Assembly: GCA_013002105.1 (NCBI GenBank)
Contig: JABDKS010000767.1
Span: 1-28,403, forward strand
Origin: Pirellulaceae bacterium
GTDB taxonomy: Bacteria > Planctomycetota > Planctomycetia > Pirellulales > Pirellulaceae
Direction of reading: 5' to 3'
DNA: 28,403 bases
Made by a program: the position numbers and the translations under genes. The notes below the pieces were generated by a model that did no database searches, had not been told where the DNA came from, and saw only the letters and a program-made list of their open reading frames with translations. Below, piece after piece: positions 1-8,545 of the stretch (positions are counted from its first letter, which is position 1; every line of letters starts with the position of its first letter).

Positions 1-1062
1 GATCATACCGACGACGGCATGATGATGCGGTGCATGGGATTCACACTCCGAGCGATCGACGACAAGCGAGCGATTCCGGCATTGATCCGAGCGATCCCCA
101 AGACTCTGATTCGACGCGGTTCTGACATGGGCCTATCAACGCAAGACGAGGAGCTGTTGGCGTTTGGCCAGCAGCATGATTTAAAGGAGCAAGATCGCGG
201 CAACGATTACGGATTCGGCAGGCCCGTTCGCGAGATCTTCGGTGCGCTGCACAAAATCAGTGACCAAGATTTCGATGACAGCCAGTTGTATAGCGTGTTT
301 TTATCGGGTACCGAGGGACAACGACAGCGTAAGCGGGACTTGTTCGAGCGTCAGGCCGCTCGATGGGCGAATTGGTGGGAAGCCCACGCTGAGAATGCCG
401 ATGTGCCAGCGGAATTTCGCCGCGTCAACTTACCGGCCTACGAACCATTGCCGCCCCAACGGGTCGATCTTGGAATCGATTACAAAACCGACAGCGGCGG
501 TTTCAACTGTATGCTGGAGATGATTCAAGCCGATGATCCACGCACCGTGTTCTTTGACATCGACACCAGCCGTAAAGCCGGACTGCCCAAGAAATGGCAG
601 AACGTGCCCAAAGAAGATCTGTCCGTCGATGAACTAGCCCGGTGGGGGCGCAGCGAAGGTTTTGACATGATGGGAACCCAGTACGATATCGGTGACGGCG
701 AAACCTGTTATGCGATTCGATTGTTGGGCACGCGAGCGATGCAGTTGCCTGCGAATCGTTGGAAAATGCGAGCCGATCGTATTACGTTGGAAGCATTGAT
801 CGACGAAGGCACTCCGATCGGGGAATATTTATTTCATCACGACGGCGACGAAATCGACGTACGAACCCACGCCCCATTTTTTGTTGTGACCGCCGAGGAA
901 ACACCGGCATTGTTGTATTTGGGAATCGAAGTCCGCGATGACAACCTGAAGCCCGGGATTGCCATGCGCGGTGACCATGAACTTCATCCCGTCGCGTTTC
1001 GCAAAGGACGTCGATACGCCTACAGACTATTCAGCCCCGCGGACGACGATCCCAACCCCTAG
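1..1062 (+). CDS. HEAT-repeat domain protein, 3' part (5' end cut by window edge)
   Basis: The reading frame is open from the first base (codons GAT CAT ACC GAC GAC GGC precede the first ATG at 19), so the gene very probably begins outside the window. The first visible ~40 residues, with the stretch LRAIDDKRAIPALIRAIPKTL, have the pattern of a PBS-lyase/HEAT-type helical repeat: a short helix, an Asp turn, then a second helix beginning RAIPALI. This suggests that further repeats lie upstream. The remaining ~310 residues are mixed, rich in charged and aromatic residues, and match no family I recognise. No membrane segment is visible. A role as a scaffold or protein-interaction module follows from the HEAT family; no specific function can be assigned. 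The next gene (OsmC) follows after 107 bp. Confidence 0.75.
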   Translation, partial: DHTDDGMMMRCMGFTLRAIDDKRAIPALIRAIPKTLIRRGSDMGLSTQDEELLAFGQQHDLKEQDRGNDYGFGRPVREIFGALHKISDQDFDDSQLYSVFLSGTEGQRQRKRDLFERQAARWANWWEAHAENADVPAEFRRVNLPAYEPLPPQRVDLGIDYKTDSGGFNCMLEMIQADDPRTVFFDIDTSRKAGLPKKWQNVPKEDLSVDELARWGRSEGFDMMGTQYDIGDGETCYAIRLLGTRAMQLPANRWKMRADRITLEALIDEGTPIGEYLFHHDGDEIDVRTHAPFFVVTAEETPALLYLGIEVRDDNLKPGIAMRGDHELHPVAFRKGRRYAYRLFSPADDDPNP

Positions 1063-1156
1063 CCAGCGTGTCTGGTCGCTTGGGCGTTCATGAGAACCAA
1101 TCCGACCGAACAGCAAAAATCAGCTACAACAGCGTCGCTCGTTTTATTCGATCAGC

Positions 1157-1161
1157 AGGAG
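1157..1161 (+). promoter_or_regulatory. Shine-Dalgarno site that fixes the OsmC start
   Basis: AGGAG lies 8 nt before the ATG at 1170. It supports that start over the in-frame upstream start at 1068, which would add 34 residues not expected for the family. Confidence 0.6.
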
Positions 1162-1169
1162 ACTTGATC

Positions 1170-1586
1170 ATGGCCGTAGAGATCACAGCGCAATACGTCG
1201 GCTCACTAGGCGTCGTCGCTAAACATGGACCCAGTGGAGCAGAGTTGTCGACCGACGCACCGACGGACAACGGTGGTAAAGGCGAATCGTTTTCTCCGAC
1301 TGATCTGGTCGCCACTGCGTTGGGAACGTGCGTTTTAACCATCTTGGGCCTCGTCGCCGAGCGACATGATTTGGATTTGCGAGGCGCAACGGTTCAGACG
1401 ACCAAGGAAATGATCACCGCTCCGGTTCGACGGATCGGAAGTCTCAAGACGGTGGTCACGATTCCTGCTGGCCGTGTGGAGGATCCCGACATGCGTCAAC
1501 GATTGGAAGCAGCGGCACGAAAATGTCCGGTCCATCAAAGTCTACACGCGGACATCGATGCGCCGATCGATTTTGTTTACGAGTAA
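1170..1586 (+). CDS. OsmC/Ohr-family peroxidase-like protein
   Basis: This 138-residue protein has the size and architecture of OsmC/Ohr proteins, which reduce organic hydroperoxides with a pair of cysteines in the cytoplasm. Both expected cysteines are present: Cys54 in ALGTCVLTIL, in the central helix after the FSPTDLVATAL motif, and Cys119 in ARKCPVHQSL. The SPTDL...ALGTC block is highly typical of the OsmC branch rather than of Ohr. I chose the ATG at 1170 because AGGAG precedes it and residue 1 then matches the family N-terminus; the frame itself extends upstream to 1068. The next gene starts 11 nt after the stop, so the two are probably co-transcribed. The physiological substrate (organic hydroperoxide or other) cannot be told from sequence. 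Confidence 0.9.
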   Translation: MAVEITAQYVGSLGVVAKHGPSGAELSTDAPTDNGGKGESFSPTDLVATALGTCVLTILGLVAERHDLDLRGATVQTTKEMITAPVRRIGSLKTVVTIPAGRVEDPDMRQRLEAAARKCPVHQSLHADIDAPIDFVYE

Positions 1587-1597
1587 CGAGGTCACGC

Positions 1598-2575
1598 ATG
1601 AGTGACCCGCGACAATCATTCCACCGGCAACTGACGCATAGTGGTCGGTGGTTACGAGACCGCCGCAAAACCATCGTTCGTGGTGTTTTGATTGCACTGA
1701 TCATCGCCGTTTTTGCGATCGTTAATACATTCACGCCTCGGTTGTTTAACCGTGGCCCAGATTCCTGGCTCAACACGATGGCAATCGGTCTGGGAATCGG
1801 CTGCGCGATTGCGCAAATCAACTTGATTGCCTTGTGGGCCGCGATGGCACCCAGTACATCCGTGGTGCGGTTGCCCTGGGCATTGTTTCTGGTCGTCCTG
1901 ATGGCCTATTCGTTCGGAATTGGAATTCGTCAGGACAATGGGACGACTAACGCGATCGTGACGCTCGGTACGGTGCTTTTCTTGGCGGAGCTGATCGCGC
2001 AAGTTCCATTTTGGATCGAGTCTCGGCGTAAGGGATATCAACTGGCATTCATCGACGACGTAGACGATGCCACAGAGATTCCGGTGGCAAAACACGCTAT
2101 CGCGGGCGGTCAATTTGGAATCGCCAATATGATGATCGGAACCGCCCTGCTCGCTTGCAGTCTAGCGCTGTTTCGGTATGCGTTTGCCAGCGAGGAATCG
2201 GATTCGGTCGCACAGAATTCGATGCGTGTTGGCCATATCGTGATCGTGTTGATACCCATCATTGTGGCCAACATGGTATTCGTGGTCCCCAGCGTCTGGT
2301 CGGCGTTTCGACATACGCGAAGCGTGCGGCGATTGCTGGCTCTATCCGTTCCGTTTTTTGTGTTGTTCTCTGCCATTCAATTCATTTTTTATGTCTTGAT
2401 GTTCGGTTCGCCGGGACAGGAGGGCGCAAAGTCGTTCGTCCTTTTGATCGTCATCAACACGATGCAGTGTGTCGCTGTGTTTGGCGTAATCTTGCTATTG
2501 CGCCAGGTTGGGTTCACGCTGGCCAAACGAGTTCCGAAACCACCCGCCCCCCCGTCGATGGTCGATGCGCACTGA
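1598..2575 (+). CDS. Multi-pass membrane protein of unknown function
   Basis: I do not recognise a family for this 325-residue protein. About eight hydrophobic segments can be read at roughly residues 27-45, 59-81, 92-109, 117-139, 174-193, 212-233, 246-268 and 279-301. A positively charged N-terminus (RDRRK) precedes segment 1. An acidic loop (FIDDVDDATE, residues 151-160) lies between segments 4 and 5, splitting the protein into two groups of four segments. The C-terminal tail is Pro-rich. The start is the ATG at 1598, 11 nt after the OsmC stop; an upstream in-frame start at 1523 would overlap OsmC and add a Cys/Arg-rich piece that does not look like real protein. Close spacing suggests an operon with OsmC. 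No catalytic motif is visible. Confidence 0.8.
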   Translation: MSDPRQSFHRQLTHSGRWLRDRRKTIVRGVLIALIIAVFAIVNTFTPRLFNRGPDSWLNTMAIGLGIGCAIAQINLIALWAAMAPSTSVVRLPWALFLVVLMAYSFGIGIRQDNGTTNAIVTLGTVLFLAELIAQVPFWIESRRKGYQLAFIDDVDDATEIPVAKHAIAGGQFGIANMMIGTALLACSLALFRYAFASEESDSVAQNSMRVGHIVIVLIPIIVANMVFVVPSVWSAFRHTRSVRRLLALSVPFFVLFSAIQFIFYVLMFGSPGQEGAKSFVLLIVINTMQCVAVFGVILLLRQVGFTLAKRVPKPPAPPSMVDAH

Positions 2576-2842
2576 CGCTCTGGCGGAACGGAATTCAGGT
2601 GGCGACCGATGCCCAGCCCTGTGCTTTCTAGGCCCGCGATCCGTTGGGCTCAGCCAAAGGACCTCAGTTAGGGTCAGTCATAAGGCCTCAAGTCATGGGG
2701 TGGGGGACACTGGGAGGATCATGCCACCATTAACGACACGCTGTGCGCCGCAGACCGCAAACCGTTTGCGTGAATCGCCTTTCGTCGTTTAAATGGGGGA
2801 TTCCGGCGGGACCATCCACGCCGGAGGCCCCGCTTTCTGGCA

Positions 2843-2848
2843 TACACT
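2843..2848 (+). promoter_or_regulatory. Possible -10 element (TACACT) directly before rimO
   Basis: TACACT ends 4 nt before the ATG at 2853, so transcription from it would start at or very near the start codon and give a leaderless or nearly leaderless mRNA. No Shine-Dalgarno site precedes that ATG, which fits. No good -35 is visible, so the call is weak. A similar TGGTACACT lies before the M3 peptidase gene. Confidence 0.3.
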
Positions 2849-2852
2849 CTCC

Positions 2853-4274
2853 ATGCAACTTCCCGTCGTTTCTGACACCCCGACCCCCAAAGCCAGCGAT
2901 CCGTCAGCATCGGAGGATCCCAACGCGCGCGGTCGCTACGCGGTCGTCAGCCTCGGGTGCCCCAAGAATCTGGTCGATACCGAACAGATGCTCGGCCGGT
3001 TGGATGAAGACGGATATCAGATGGTCGACTCGGTTGACTCAGCCGATTTCGTTGTCGTCAACACATGTGGTTTCATCGATTCGGCCCGGGAGGAATCCTT
3101 GGGAGCGATCGACGAAATGTTGGCTTTGAAAAAACAGGGCAAGATCCGCAACGTCGTCGTGACCGGATGTCTGGCCGAACGCCAGCAGGGGAAGTTGCTC
3201 GAGGCACGCCCGGAGATCGATGCCATGGTCGGCGTCTTTGGACGCAACGAGATCGTGTCAGTGATCGACCGACTGCAGTCGGGTGTCGAAGAACAACAAA
3301 AGGTATTTCGTCCCGCGGCAATCAAACCGCTAAGTGATGCGGTTCGCACCGCCGTCACGCCTCGGCATTTTGCCTATCTGAAAATCAGTGAAGGCTGCGA
3401 TCGGCTCTGCACGTTTTGTGCGATTCCAAAGATGCGCGGCAAACATTACAGCAAACCGATCGAGCAGGTGATCGACGAAGCAAAGCGATTGGGCGATAGC
3501 GGGGTCCGCGAAGTCGTGATTGTGGCGCAGGACACAACCTACTACGGCAAAGATCTGTACGGCGAGCCGCGACTGGCCGATCTATTGGTGGAACTGGACA
3601 AAATCGAATCGATCGACTGGATTCGATTGATGTACTTTTATCCGATGTACATTGACGATCGGTTGATCGATACGCTCGCGGGTGCACAACGGATCTTGCC
3701 CTACATTGACATGCCACTGCAACATGCAAGCGACACGATGCTCAAGCGTATGTCGCGAAAAACCACGCGGTCGCTGCAAGAAGAAATCCTTGGCAAGCTG
3801 CGTTCGCGGATCGACCACCTGATCATGCGGACCACGATGATCACTGGATTCCCCGGCGAGACCGAGGACGATTTCGCGCAGTTAATGGACTTTGCCGCTG
3901 CGCAACGATTCGAGCACTTGGGCGTGTTTACCTATTCGGTCGAAGAAGACACGCCGGCGGCAAAACTGCCCAATCGTGTTGATGCCAAAGTGGCTCAGCG
4001 TCGTCACGACGAATTGATGGGCCTGCAGCAACGCATTGCATTTCGATGGGCCGGCAGCCGTGTTGGAACCGCAGAAGACGTCATCATCGACGCGCCGCTG
4101 CCCGACCAAGACGGAGTGTGGATTGGACGCAGCCGCGCTGAGGCACCCGACATTGATGGTGTCATTTACGTCTCGGGTGTCGATCCAGCGAGCGAAATTG
4201 GCGTCGGATCGCTCGTACGCTGCGAAATCGTGGCAGCCGACGGGTACGATTTGGTCGCCGCTCCGCTAGATTGA
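2853..4274 (+). CDS. rimO: Ribosomal protein S12 methylthiotransferase RimO
   Basis: RimO is a radical-SAM enzyme that adds a methylthio group to a conserved aspartate of ribosomal protein S12. The 473 residues show the full MTTase layout. An N-terminal UPF0004 domain carries three cluster cysteines: Cys36 in [12 protein letters not shown], Cys72 in VNTCGF and Cys106 in VTGCLAER. A radical-SAM core follows with the CxxxCxxC motif (Cys182, Cys186, Cys189, in [11 protein letters not shown]), then a C-terminal TRAM domain over the last ~65 residues. [12 protein letters not shown] is the signature that separates RimO from the tRNA enzyme MiaB. The N-terminus is about 25 residues longer than usual and disordered. 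An alternative start at 2793 would add 20 more residues; I prefer 2853 because neither start has a ribosome site and 2853 is closer to family length. Confidence 0.95.
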   Translation: MQLPVVSDTPTPKASDPSASEDPNARGRYAVVSLGCPKNLVDTEQMLGRLDEDGYQMVDSVDSADFVVVNTCGFIDSAREESLGAIDEMLALKKQGKIRNVVVTGCLAERQQGKLLEARPEIDAMVGVFGRNEIVSVIDRLQSGVEEQQKVFRPAAIKPLSDAVRTAVTPRHFAYLKISEGCDRLCTFCAIPKMRGKHYSKPIEQVIDEAKRLGDSGVREVVIVAQDTTYYGKDLYGEPRLADLLVELDKIESIDWIRLMYFYPMYIDDRLIDTLAGAQRILPYIDMPLQHASDTMLKRMSRKTTRSLQEEILGKLRSRIDHLIMRTTMITGFPGETEDDFAQLMDFAAAQRFEHLGVFTYSVEEDTPAAKLPNRVDAKVAQRRHDELMGLQQRIAFRWAGSRVGTAEDVIIDAPLPDQDGVWIGRSRAEAPDIDGVIYVSGVDPASEIGVGSLVRCEIVAADGYDLVAAPLD

Positions 4275-4641
4275 CCCTCTGGAGCGGTACAAAAGTGTCG
4301 CGTTTTAGTAAAAATGTCGGGCATCGAAACTCGTCGACGACATGTTCATTGGATGAGCCGTTTGGGCGATAGCCCCGGTTGCTTCACGTCGAGACCGGGC
4401 TACCTCCTTAACTCCTGAATTCAGATCGCCAGATTTGACACGATCGTTTCGCGATCGGAAATTTCGGCGCGGACAGCAGATTTTCCGACGCCGTGAGCGG
4501 TTTTCGCTGCAAACTCACCTCGGCGGATTCGCTTGATTAACATAAAACTTTCTACTTCTTCATAACATTCTGGTCCTCGTGGGCTCTCAGGCGGTATCAG
4601 CAAGTCAACCGCCCTTTTAAAGATCCCCAAAGAGGACCATC
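4275..4641. other. Intergenic region rimO-pgsA without a supported gene
   Basis: These 367 bp contain an inverted repeat (4370-4402) and an AT-rich section around 4530-4570 that could hold the pgsA promoter, but no convincing -35/-10 pair. A 69-codon minus-strand frame (4421-4630) opens with TTG and resembles no protein family, so I do not call it. Confidence 0.5.
4370..4402. repeat. Inverted repeat / hairpin downstream of rimO
   Basis: TAG-C-CCCGGT pairs with ACCGGG-CTA, giving nine base pairs with one bulged C around a 14-nt loop. There is no T-run after it on either strand, so it is not a classical intrinsic terminator. It could be a Rho-independent-like stop for rimO or a dispersed palindromic element. 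Confidence 0.5.
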
Positions 4642-5238
4642 ATGTCGACCGTGATGAGTGCAACCAGTCCGTCCTCGACCGTCTACAACGTCCCCAACGC
4701 ACTGACCAGTGCGCGGTTCGCGCTTGCCATTGCGGTAATGGTTCTGATCCCGCTGGGCTATTACACGTCGGCGTTGGTGGTCTTTTTGATTGCCGCATCG
4801 ACTGATTGGATGGACGGCTATTGGGCTCGCAAGTACGGGCAAGTCACCAAACTCGGTCGAATCTTTGATCCGTTCGTCGACAAGATCATCATCTGCGGTT
4901 CGTTCATCGCCCTGGTCGAAGTCGCTCCATCAGGTGTCGCGTCATGGATGGCGACCGCCGTCGTGGCTCGTGAGCTACTTGTAACCAGTTTGCGGGGCAT
5001 CGTCGAAGGATCCGGAGGCGATTTTTCCGCCAGCCAATTGGGCAAATGGAAAATGGTGCTGCAATGCGCTGCGATCGTGGCCGTCCTGCTGTGTTTGATC
5101 AATGACCCCGCCCCGACTTGGATGGACATTACCACGCAAGTGTTGCTGTGGAGTGCCATCGCGTTGACGATTTATTCCGGCTACGACTACACCGTGCAAG
5201 CTGCACGCGTGATCCGCGACATTCCCGACGAAAAGTAA
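4642..5238 (+). CDS. pgsA: CDP-alcohol phosphatidyltransferase (PgsA-like phosphatidylglycerophosphate synthase)
   Basis: The protein belongs to the CDP-alcohol phosphatidyltransferases, integral membrane enzymes that displace CMP from CDP-diacylglycerol with an alcohol. The active-site signature DGxxARx8Gx3Dx3D is intact: Asp58-Gly59, Ala62-Arg63, Gly72, Asp76 and Asp80, preceded by Asp55. The N-terminal VPNALTSARFALA is typical of PgsA, which makes phosphatidylglycerophosphate from glycerol-3-phosphate, and 198 residues is the usual length. About five to six hydrophobic segments follow. GAGG at 4631-4634 sits 7 nt before the ATG at 4642 and supports that start. A CPBP protease gene follows after 24 bp, probably in the same transcript. 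The substrate could differ, since the family also makes other phospholipids, but the N-terminal motif favours PgsA. Confidence 0.85.
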   Translation: MSTVMSATSPSSTVYNVPNALTSARFALAIAVMVLIPLGYYTSALVVFLIAASTDWMDGYWARKYGQVTKLGRIFDPFVDKIIICGSFIALVEVAPSGVASWMATAVVARELLVTSLRGIVEGSGGDFSASQLGKWKMVLQCAAIVAVLLCLINDPAPTWMDITTQVLLWSAIALTIYSGYDYTVQAARVIRDIPDEK

Positions 5239-5262
5239 CGCCTGATGGCAAGGTGACGGTGA

Positions 5263-6360
5263 ATGGCGCTCGCGATTTTTTATCTGCTCAATGGACTGGT
5301 TTGGATCGCGATCATCAGTAGCCTCGGGTTCTGGGCCAAGCGACTCCTTTTGACGCGACGTCGTGGCGAGCGATCCGAATTAGTCCCGTTGCAGGGTCGC
5401 GATCGTCCGCGCTGGTCGCTGGCCGAGTTTCTGGTCATGTTCGGATTGATGATCATCATCTTTTCGATCCTAACGCTGGTCTTTCGCAACCAGGGCTACT
5501 TGGCAACGCCCGCGCCGGATGTACTGGTCACTGAATCGATGACCGACCAACGTGCGGATACGGACGTGGCGACGACAACAGTCGATTCGGATGCCGATCC
5601 GGCGTCGAATCTCATTGCGTTGTTGCTGGCCAATAGCCTTGCCGCGATTCTGGCGATGTCAGTCACACTGCTTTGGCTGCGTCACAGCAAGCATGTTTCA
5701 ATCACGCATCTGGGGTTGATCCCTGATCGGCATGACATCGCCCTGGGATTGAAAGCCGCATTTTGGTTTTTGCCGCCGGTGTTATTGGTCAGCTTAGCGG
5801 CGTCCTTTTTTATTCCTTATGAACATCCTGTCTTGGAGACACTTGCAACCACACGAATGCCCGGAGCATGGTTCTTGTTGTTTCTGGGGACAGCGATTAT
5901 TGCGCCGATCACCGAAGAGTTCATGTTCCGTGTCTTGCTGCAAGGCGGACTGCAAAAGCTGGCCGATCCGAAGGTGACAACCGGCGCGACCAGTTCGCTT
6001 GAGTTGCAGTCCGGTGTGGCCGCCGATAGCGAAAACTGGATCGCAGGAGCTTATCAACCGCCCGGTGAGATATCAATGGAAACAACGCTGTCGCCAGCAC
6101 AAGCCGATTCGAACCAAGCATGGTTGCCCCGCGCCATCTGGCCCCTTTTGGTCACCAGTGTTGTGTTCGCGATGATGCATGGCGGACAGGGTGCCGCACC
6201 TGTACCGCTTTTCTTCTTGTCCATCGGCTTAGGTTATCTTTACCGGCAAACCGGACGCATCACCCCTTCGCTGATCGTCCACATGGTGCTGAATTCCTTG
6301 ACGTTGTCAGTCGAATTCAGCCGCATGGCGGCGGGCCTGAATGCCACGACCGGCATTTAA
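5263..6360 (+). CDS. CPBP-family intramembrane metalloprotease with a long insert
   Basis: CPBP (CAAX protease and bacteriocin-processing) proteins are membrane-embedded glutamate/histidine metalloproteases. The three conserved elements are visible: EExxxR (Glu218, Glu219, Arg223 in ITEEFMFRVLLQG), FxxxH (Phe302, His306 in VFAMMHGGQG) and a final His340/Asn344 in VHMVLNSL. The 365 residues include hydrophobic segments near 5-24, 53-73, 116-139, 160-184, 200-216, 291-309, 312-327 and 334-350. Two hydrophilic stretches are unusual: an acidic loop at ~85-114, and a ~60-residue insert at 231-290 between motifs one and two. AAGGTGA at 5250-5256 lies 6 nt before the ATG. The gene follows pgsA by 24 bp and converges with the next gene. 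Substrate unknown. Confidence 0.88.
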   Translation: MALAIFYLLNGLVWIAIISSLGFWAKRLLLTRRRGERSELVPLQGRDRPRWSLAEFLVMFGLMIIIFSILTLVFRNQGYLATPAPDVLVTESMTDQRADTDVATTTVDSDADPASNLIALLLANSLAAILAMSVTLLWLRHSKHVSITHLGLIPDRHDIALGLKAAFWFLPPVLLVSLAASFFIPYEHPVLETLATTRMPGAWFLLFLGTAIIAPITEEFMFRVLLQGGLQKLADPKVTTGATSSLELQSGVAADSENWIAGAYQPPGEISMETTLSPAQADSNQAWLPRAIWPLLVTSVVFAMMHGGQGAAPVPLFFLSIGLGYLYRQTGRITPSLIVHMVLNSLTLSVEFSRMAAGLNATTGI

Positions 6361-6426
6361 CCAACACGTTACAAGCCGCTTCGGATTCTGCGCGGTGTGA
6401 ATTCTTCAGGAGCCAGGATTCCGCTT

Positions 6427-8337
6427 CTATTCGTCCGCTTTGAGCGTGAATGAACCAAAGTGGATGCCATCAGCCGAATCGTAAGCAAAGATACCGCTGG
6501 GAGCAAAGTACTTCTCGAATTGCTCGAACGGTGGAAAATCATGTCGCTGCAGCGTATCGGCAAAGCGTCCCGCGTTTGGGTTGTCATTGGCACGTTCACG
6601 CATAAACCGCTTTGCCATATCACCGCTCGCGATTTGATAGAACTGACGCAGGAAGTCGGCGCCTCGCATAAACGATACGAGGAACGGTTTTTCGCCGTCC
6701 AATTTGCCTCCCAATTCGCTGGACACCAGTTCGTATTCGGGGACGGTCACCAGGCCCGAGATGGCACCACTATTGGCACGCGTAATTCGCTCGACCATTT
6801 TACGACTATCCGTCTGAATCAACCATTTGCCGAGGATCAAGAAACAGGGTTCAGGTTTACGAAACGCTTCTGGCATCTGGCCACGACCGCGGCGGAAGAA
6901 ATAGACGACGCTACCGCCAATGGTTTCCACCGAGAGGGCATTGGGAAATCGTTCCCGGATCGTTGCGATCGTCGACTTCGCGGCGGTCGCGTCGACTAAC
7001 TCTACCGCTTGAACCGAAACTTGGCTGTTGACCCGCGCCGGTGGCTCAATCCAACTGGTTCGGATCAGTCGGCCGGTCAAATTTTTAACGACGTCGGTTT
7101 GGATATCGATACCCACGCGTTTTTGTGCAGGTTCTTCGACAAATCGTTTCAAGGATTCTTCCCCCTGGAACGTATCCAGAATTTTGCCGACGTTCTCGTA
7201 CGTTTGTTCGATGTCCCAATGCAGTGACGAATAGGTCGACACGTCGGCGGGAACCCATTTGGGAGGCTGAGATTCACCGGTATCTGGTCGCAACACGCCC
7301 AACACACCGTCACGCGGTGGATCAATCAGAATATGCAAATGGGAGATATCCTCGAACACTTCGCCGCCACGAAACGAACTGCCACCGATGCCACGTAATC
7401 GTGCCAAGCCCAAATCTTCGATCACCGGCCATGTCATTGCGGCGGTCATACTGCCGGAGCGTCGGACAATCCGTTCGGCGATATGGTAGGGGTCGACAAA
7501 GAACGTCAGTTGCGGCCGCGTCGATTCCGCTCCGATGCAGCGCGACATCACAGACGTGAAATTGGCACTGTCGGCAAGCGTGGGTTCGTCGTTCTCGTCT
7601 TCCCATCGATCCAACGCATCTTGTGCGGTTCGATGGCCGATCCCAAACACGATTACGTCGTCGCGTTCAAAGTACTCGATCTCTGGACGCCCAATACGCG
7701 GCGGCAACAGACGCACGATATCGACTTTATGAGCACTGGCAACGCGACGGACGTAGCGATCGTCGTTGATCAGTCGTTGTTCGAGCCGATCAACGACCGC
7801 TCGCAAACTTTCAACATTTTCGCCGGCGTCGATGACGAACAACCCGGCAAACGCGTTTTGGCTGCGGCGCTTTTGTTGCAAGCGACGCCGGATCGCTTGT
7901 TCGGACTCAGGGTCTTCGTCCGCGGCCTCCAGATTATCTTGCGGTTCGGGAATTTTGCCGGGGATCAACGCCGCGGCAACTTGGCCGTCCGGAATCGCTA
8001 ACAGTTCGTCCAACGTCACCCCGACTTCGTCGCTGATCTGTTCAAACAGGTCGCGAAACGTAGCGTAGAAGTCGCTGGCGATCGGTTTCAACTTGGGATC
8101 GTTGATCATCTTGCCGACCGAGGACGTCTTCAGATCCTCGCGGAGATCGCGAGCACTATCCAATCGGGCGTACAAAAATGTGCCCTCTGGCAACAGTTTG
8201 GGTGCCCCTGGGATCGCTTTCTCCGCCGTTTCTTGGGCCGTCAAGTGCTGCAGCGCGACCGGCGTACCACTGAGAAAGACGACCAAGCCTGCGGCAAGCA
8301 TCCGACCGTTTTGGGCCGAAAAAAAGCGGGATTTCAT
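6427..8337 (-). CDS. Large secreted protein, DUF3352-like
   Basis: This 636-residue protein starts with a Sec-type signal sequence: a basic MKSRFF, a hydrophobic core at about 13-30, and a probable cleavage after LTAQ near residue 35. The mature part is soluble, with no further membrane segment. The opening LLPEGTFLYARLDSARDLRED and the ending GIHFGSFTLKAD are the kind of pattern seen in planctomycete DUF3352-like proteins, in which a region of beta strands describes a repeated half-domain. An acidic, disordered section lies near residues 135-160. I cannot assign an activity. The ATG at 8335-8337 has no Shine-Dalgarno site on its strand. The gene is divergent from the BON-domain gene (208-bp gap) and convergent with the CPBP gene (66-bp gap). 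Confidence 0.75.
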   Translation of the reverse strand: MKSRFFSAQNGRMLAAGLVVFLSGTPVALQHLTAQETAEKAIPGAPKLLPEGTFLYARLDSARDLREDLKTSSVGKMINDPKLKPIASDFYATFRDLFEQISDEVGVTLDELLAIPDGQVAAALIPGKIPEPQDNLEAADEDPESEQAIRRRLQQKRRSQNAFAGLFVIDAGENVESLRAVVDRLEQRLINDDRYVRRVASAHKVDIVRLLPPRIGRPEIEYFERDDVIVFGIGHRTAQDALDRWEDENDEPTLADSANFTSVMSRCIGAESTRPQLTFFVDPYHIAERIVRRSGSMTAAMTWPVIEDLGLARLRGIGGSSFRGGEVFEDISHLHILIDPPRDGVLGVLRPDTGESQPPKWVPADVSTYSSLHWDIEQTYENVGKILDTFQGEESLKRFVEEPAQKRVGIDIQTDVVKNLTGRLIRTSWIEPPARVNSQVSVQAVELVDATAAKSTIATIRERFPNALSVETIGGSVVYFFRRGRGQMPEAFRKPEPCFLILGKWLIQTDSRKMVERITRANSGAISGLVTVPEYELVSSELGGKLDGEKPFLVSFMRGADFLRQFYQIASGDMAKRFMRERANDNPNAGRFADTLQRHDFPPFEQFEKYFAPSGIFAYDSADGIHFGSFTLKADE

Positions 8338-8545
8338 AGGGGGGCTATCGTTGGAGAGAAGGCTGATGAAAACGGATCAATCGATTTATTCGACAATCCT
8401 AGGCGAGTCTTGGGCAGGACACCAGTTTTTGGCCGGAACATTCTCGAAACGAATCCGAGTCATGTTGGTTAAACTATTGGCTACCAGGATAGCCGCACCT
8501 GCGTCACTCCACCGCTCTCCACAAGCTCATTTACAAGTCAAACTG

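Noticed and set aside
1652..2113. 153-codon minus-strand frame inside the membrane-protein gene
   Set aside because: Cys/Arg/Asn-rich mirror of hydrophobic codons; the plus-strand frame has eight clear membrane segments.
4421..4630. 69-codon minus-strand frame in the rimO-pgsA gap
   Set aside because: It begins with TTG without a ribosome site and resembles no protein family.
8366..8545. Longer N-terminus for the BON-domain protein, start at 8366 with AGAAGG upstream
   Set aside because: It would bury the clear signal peptide 60 residues inside the protein. Kept as an alternative only.
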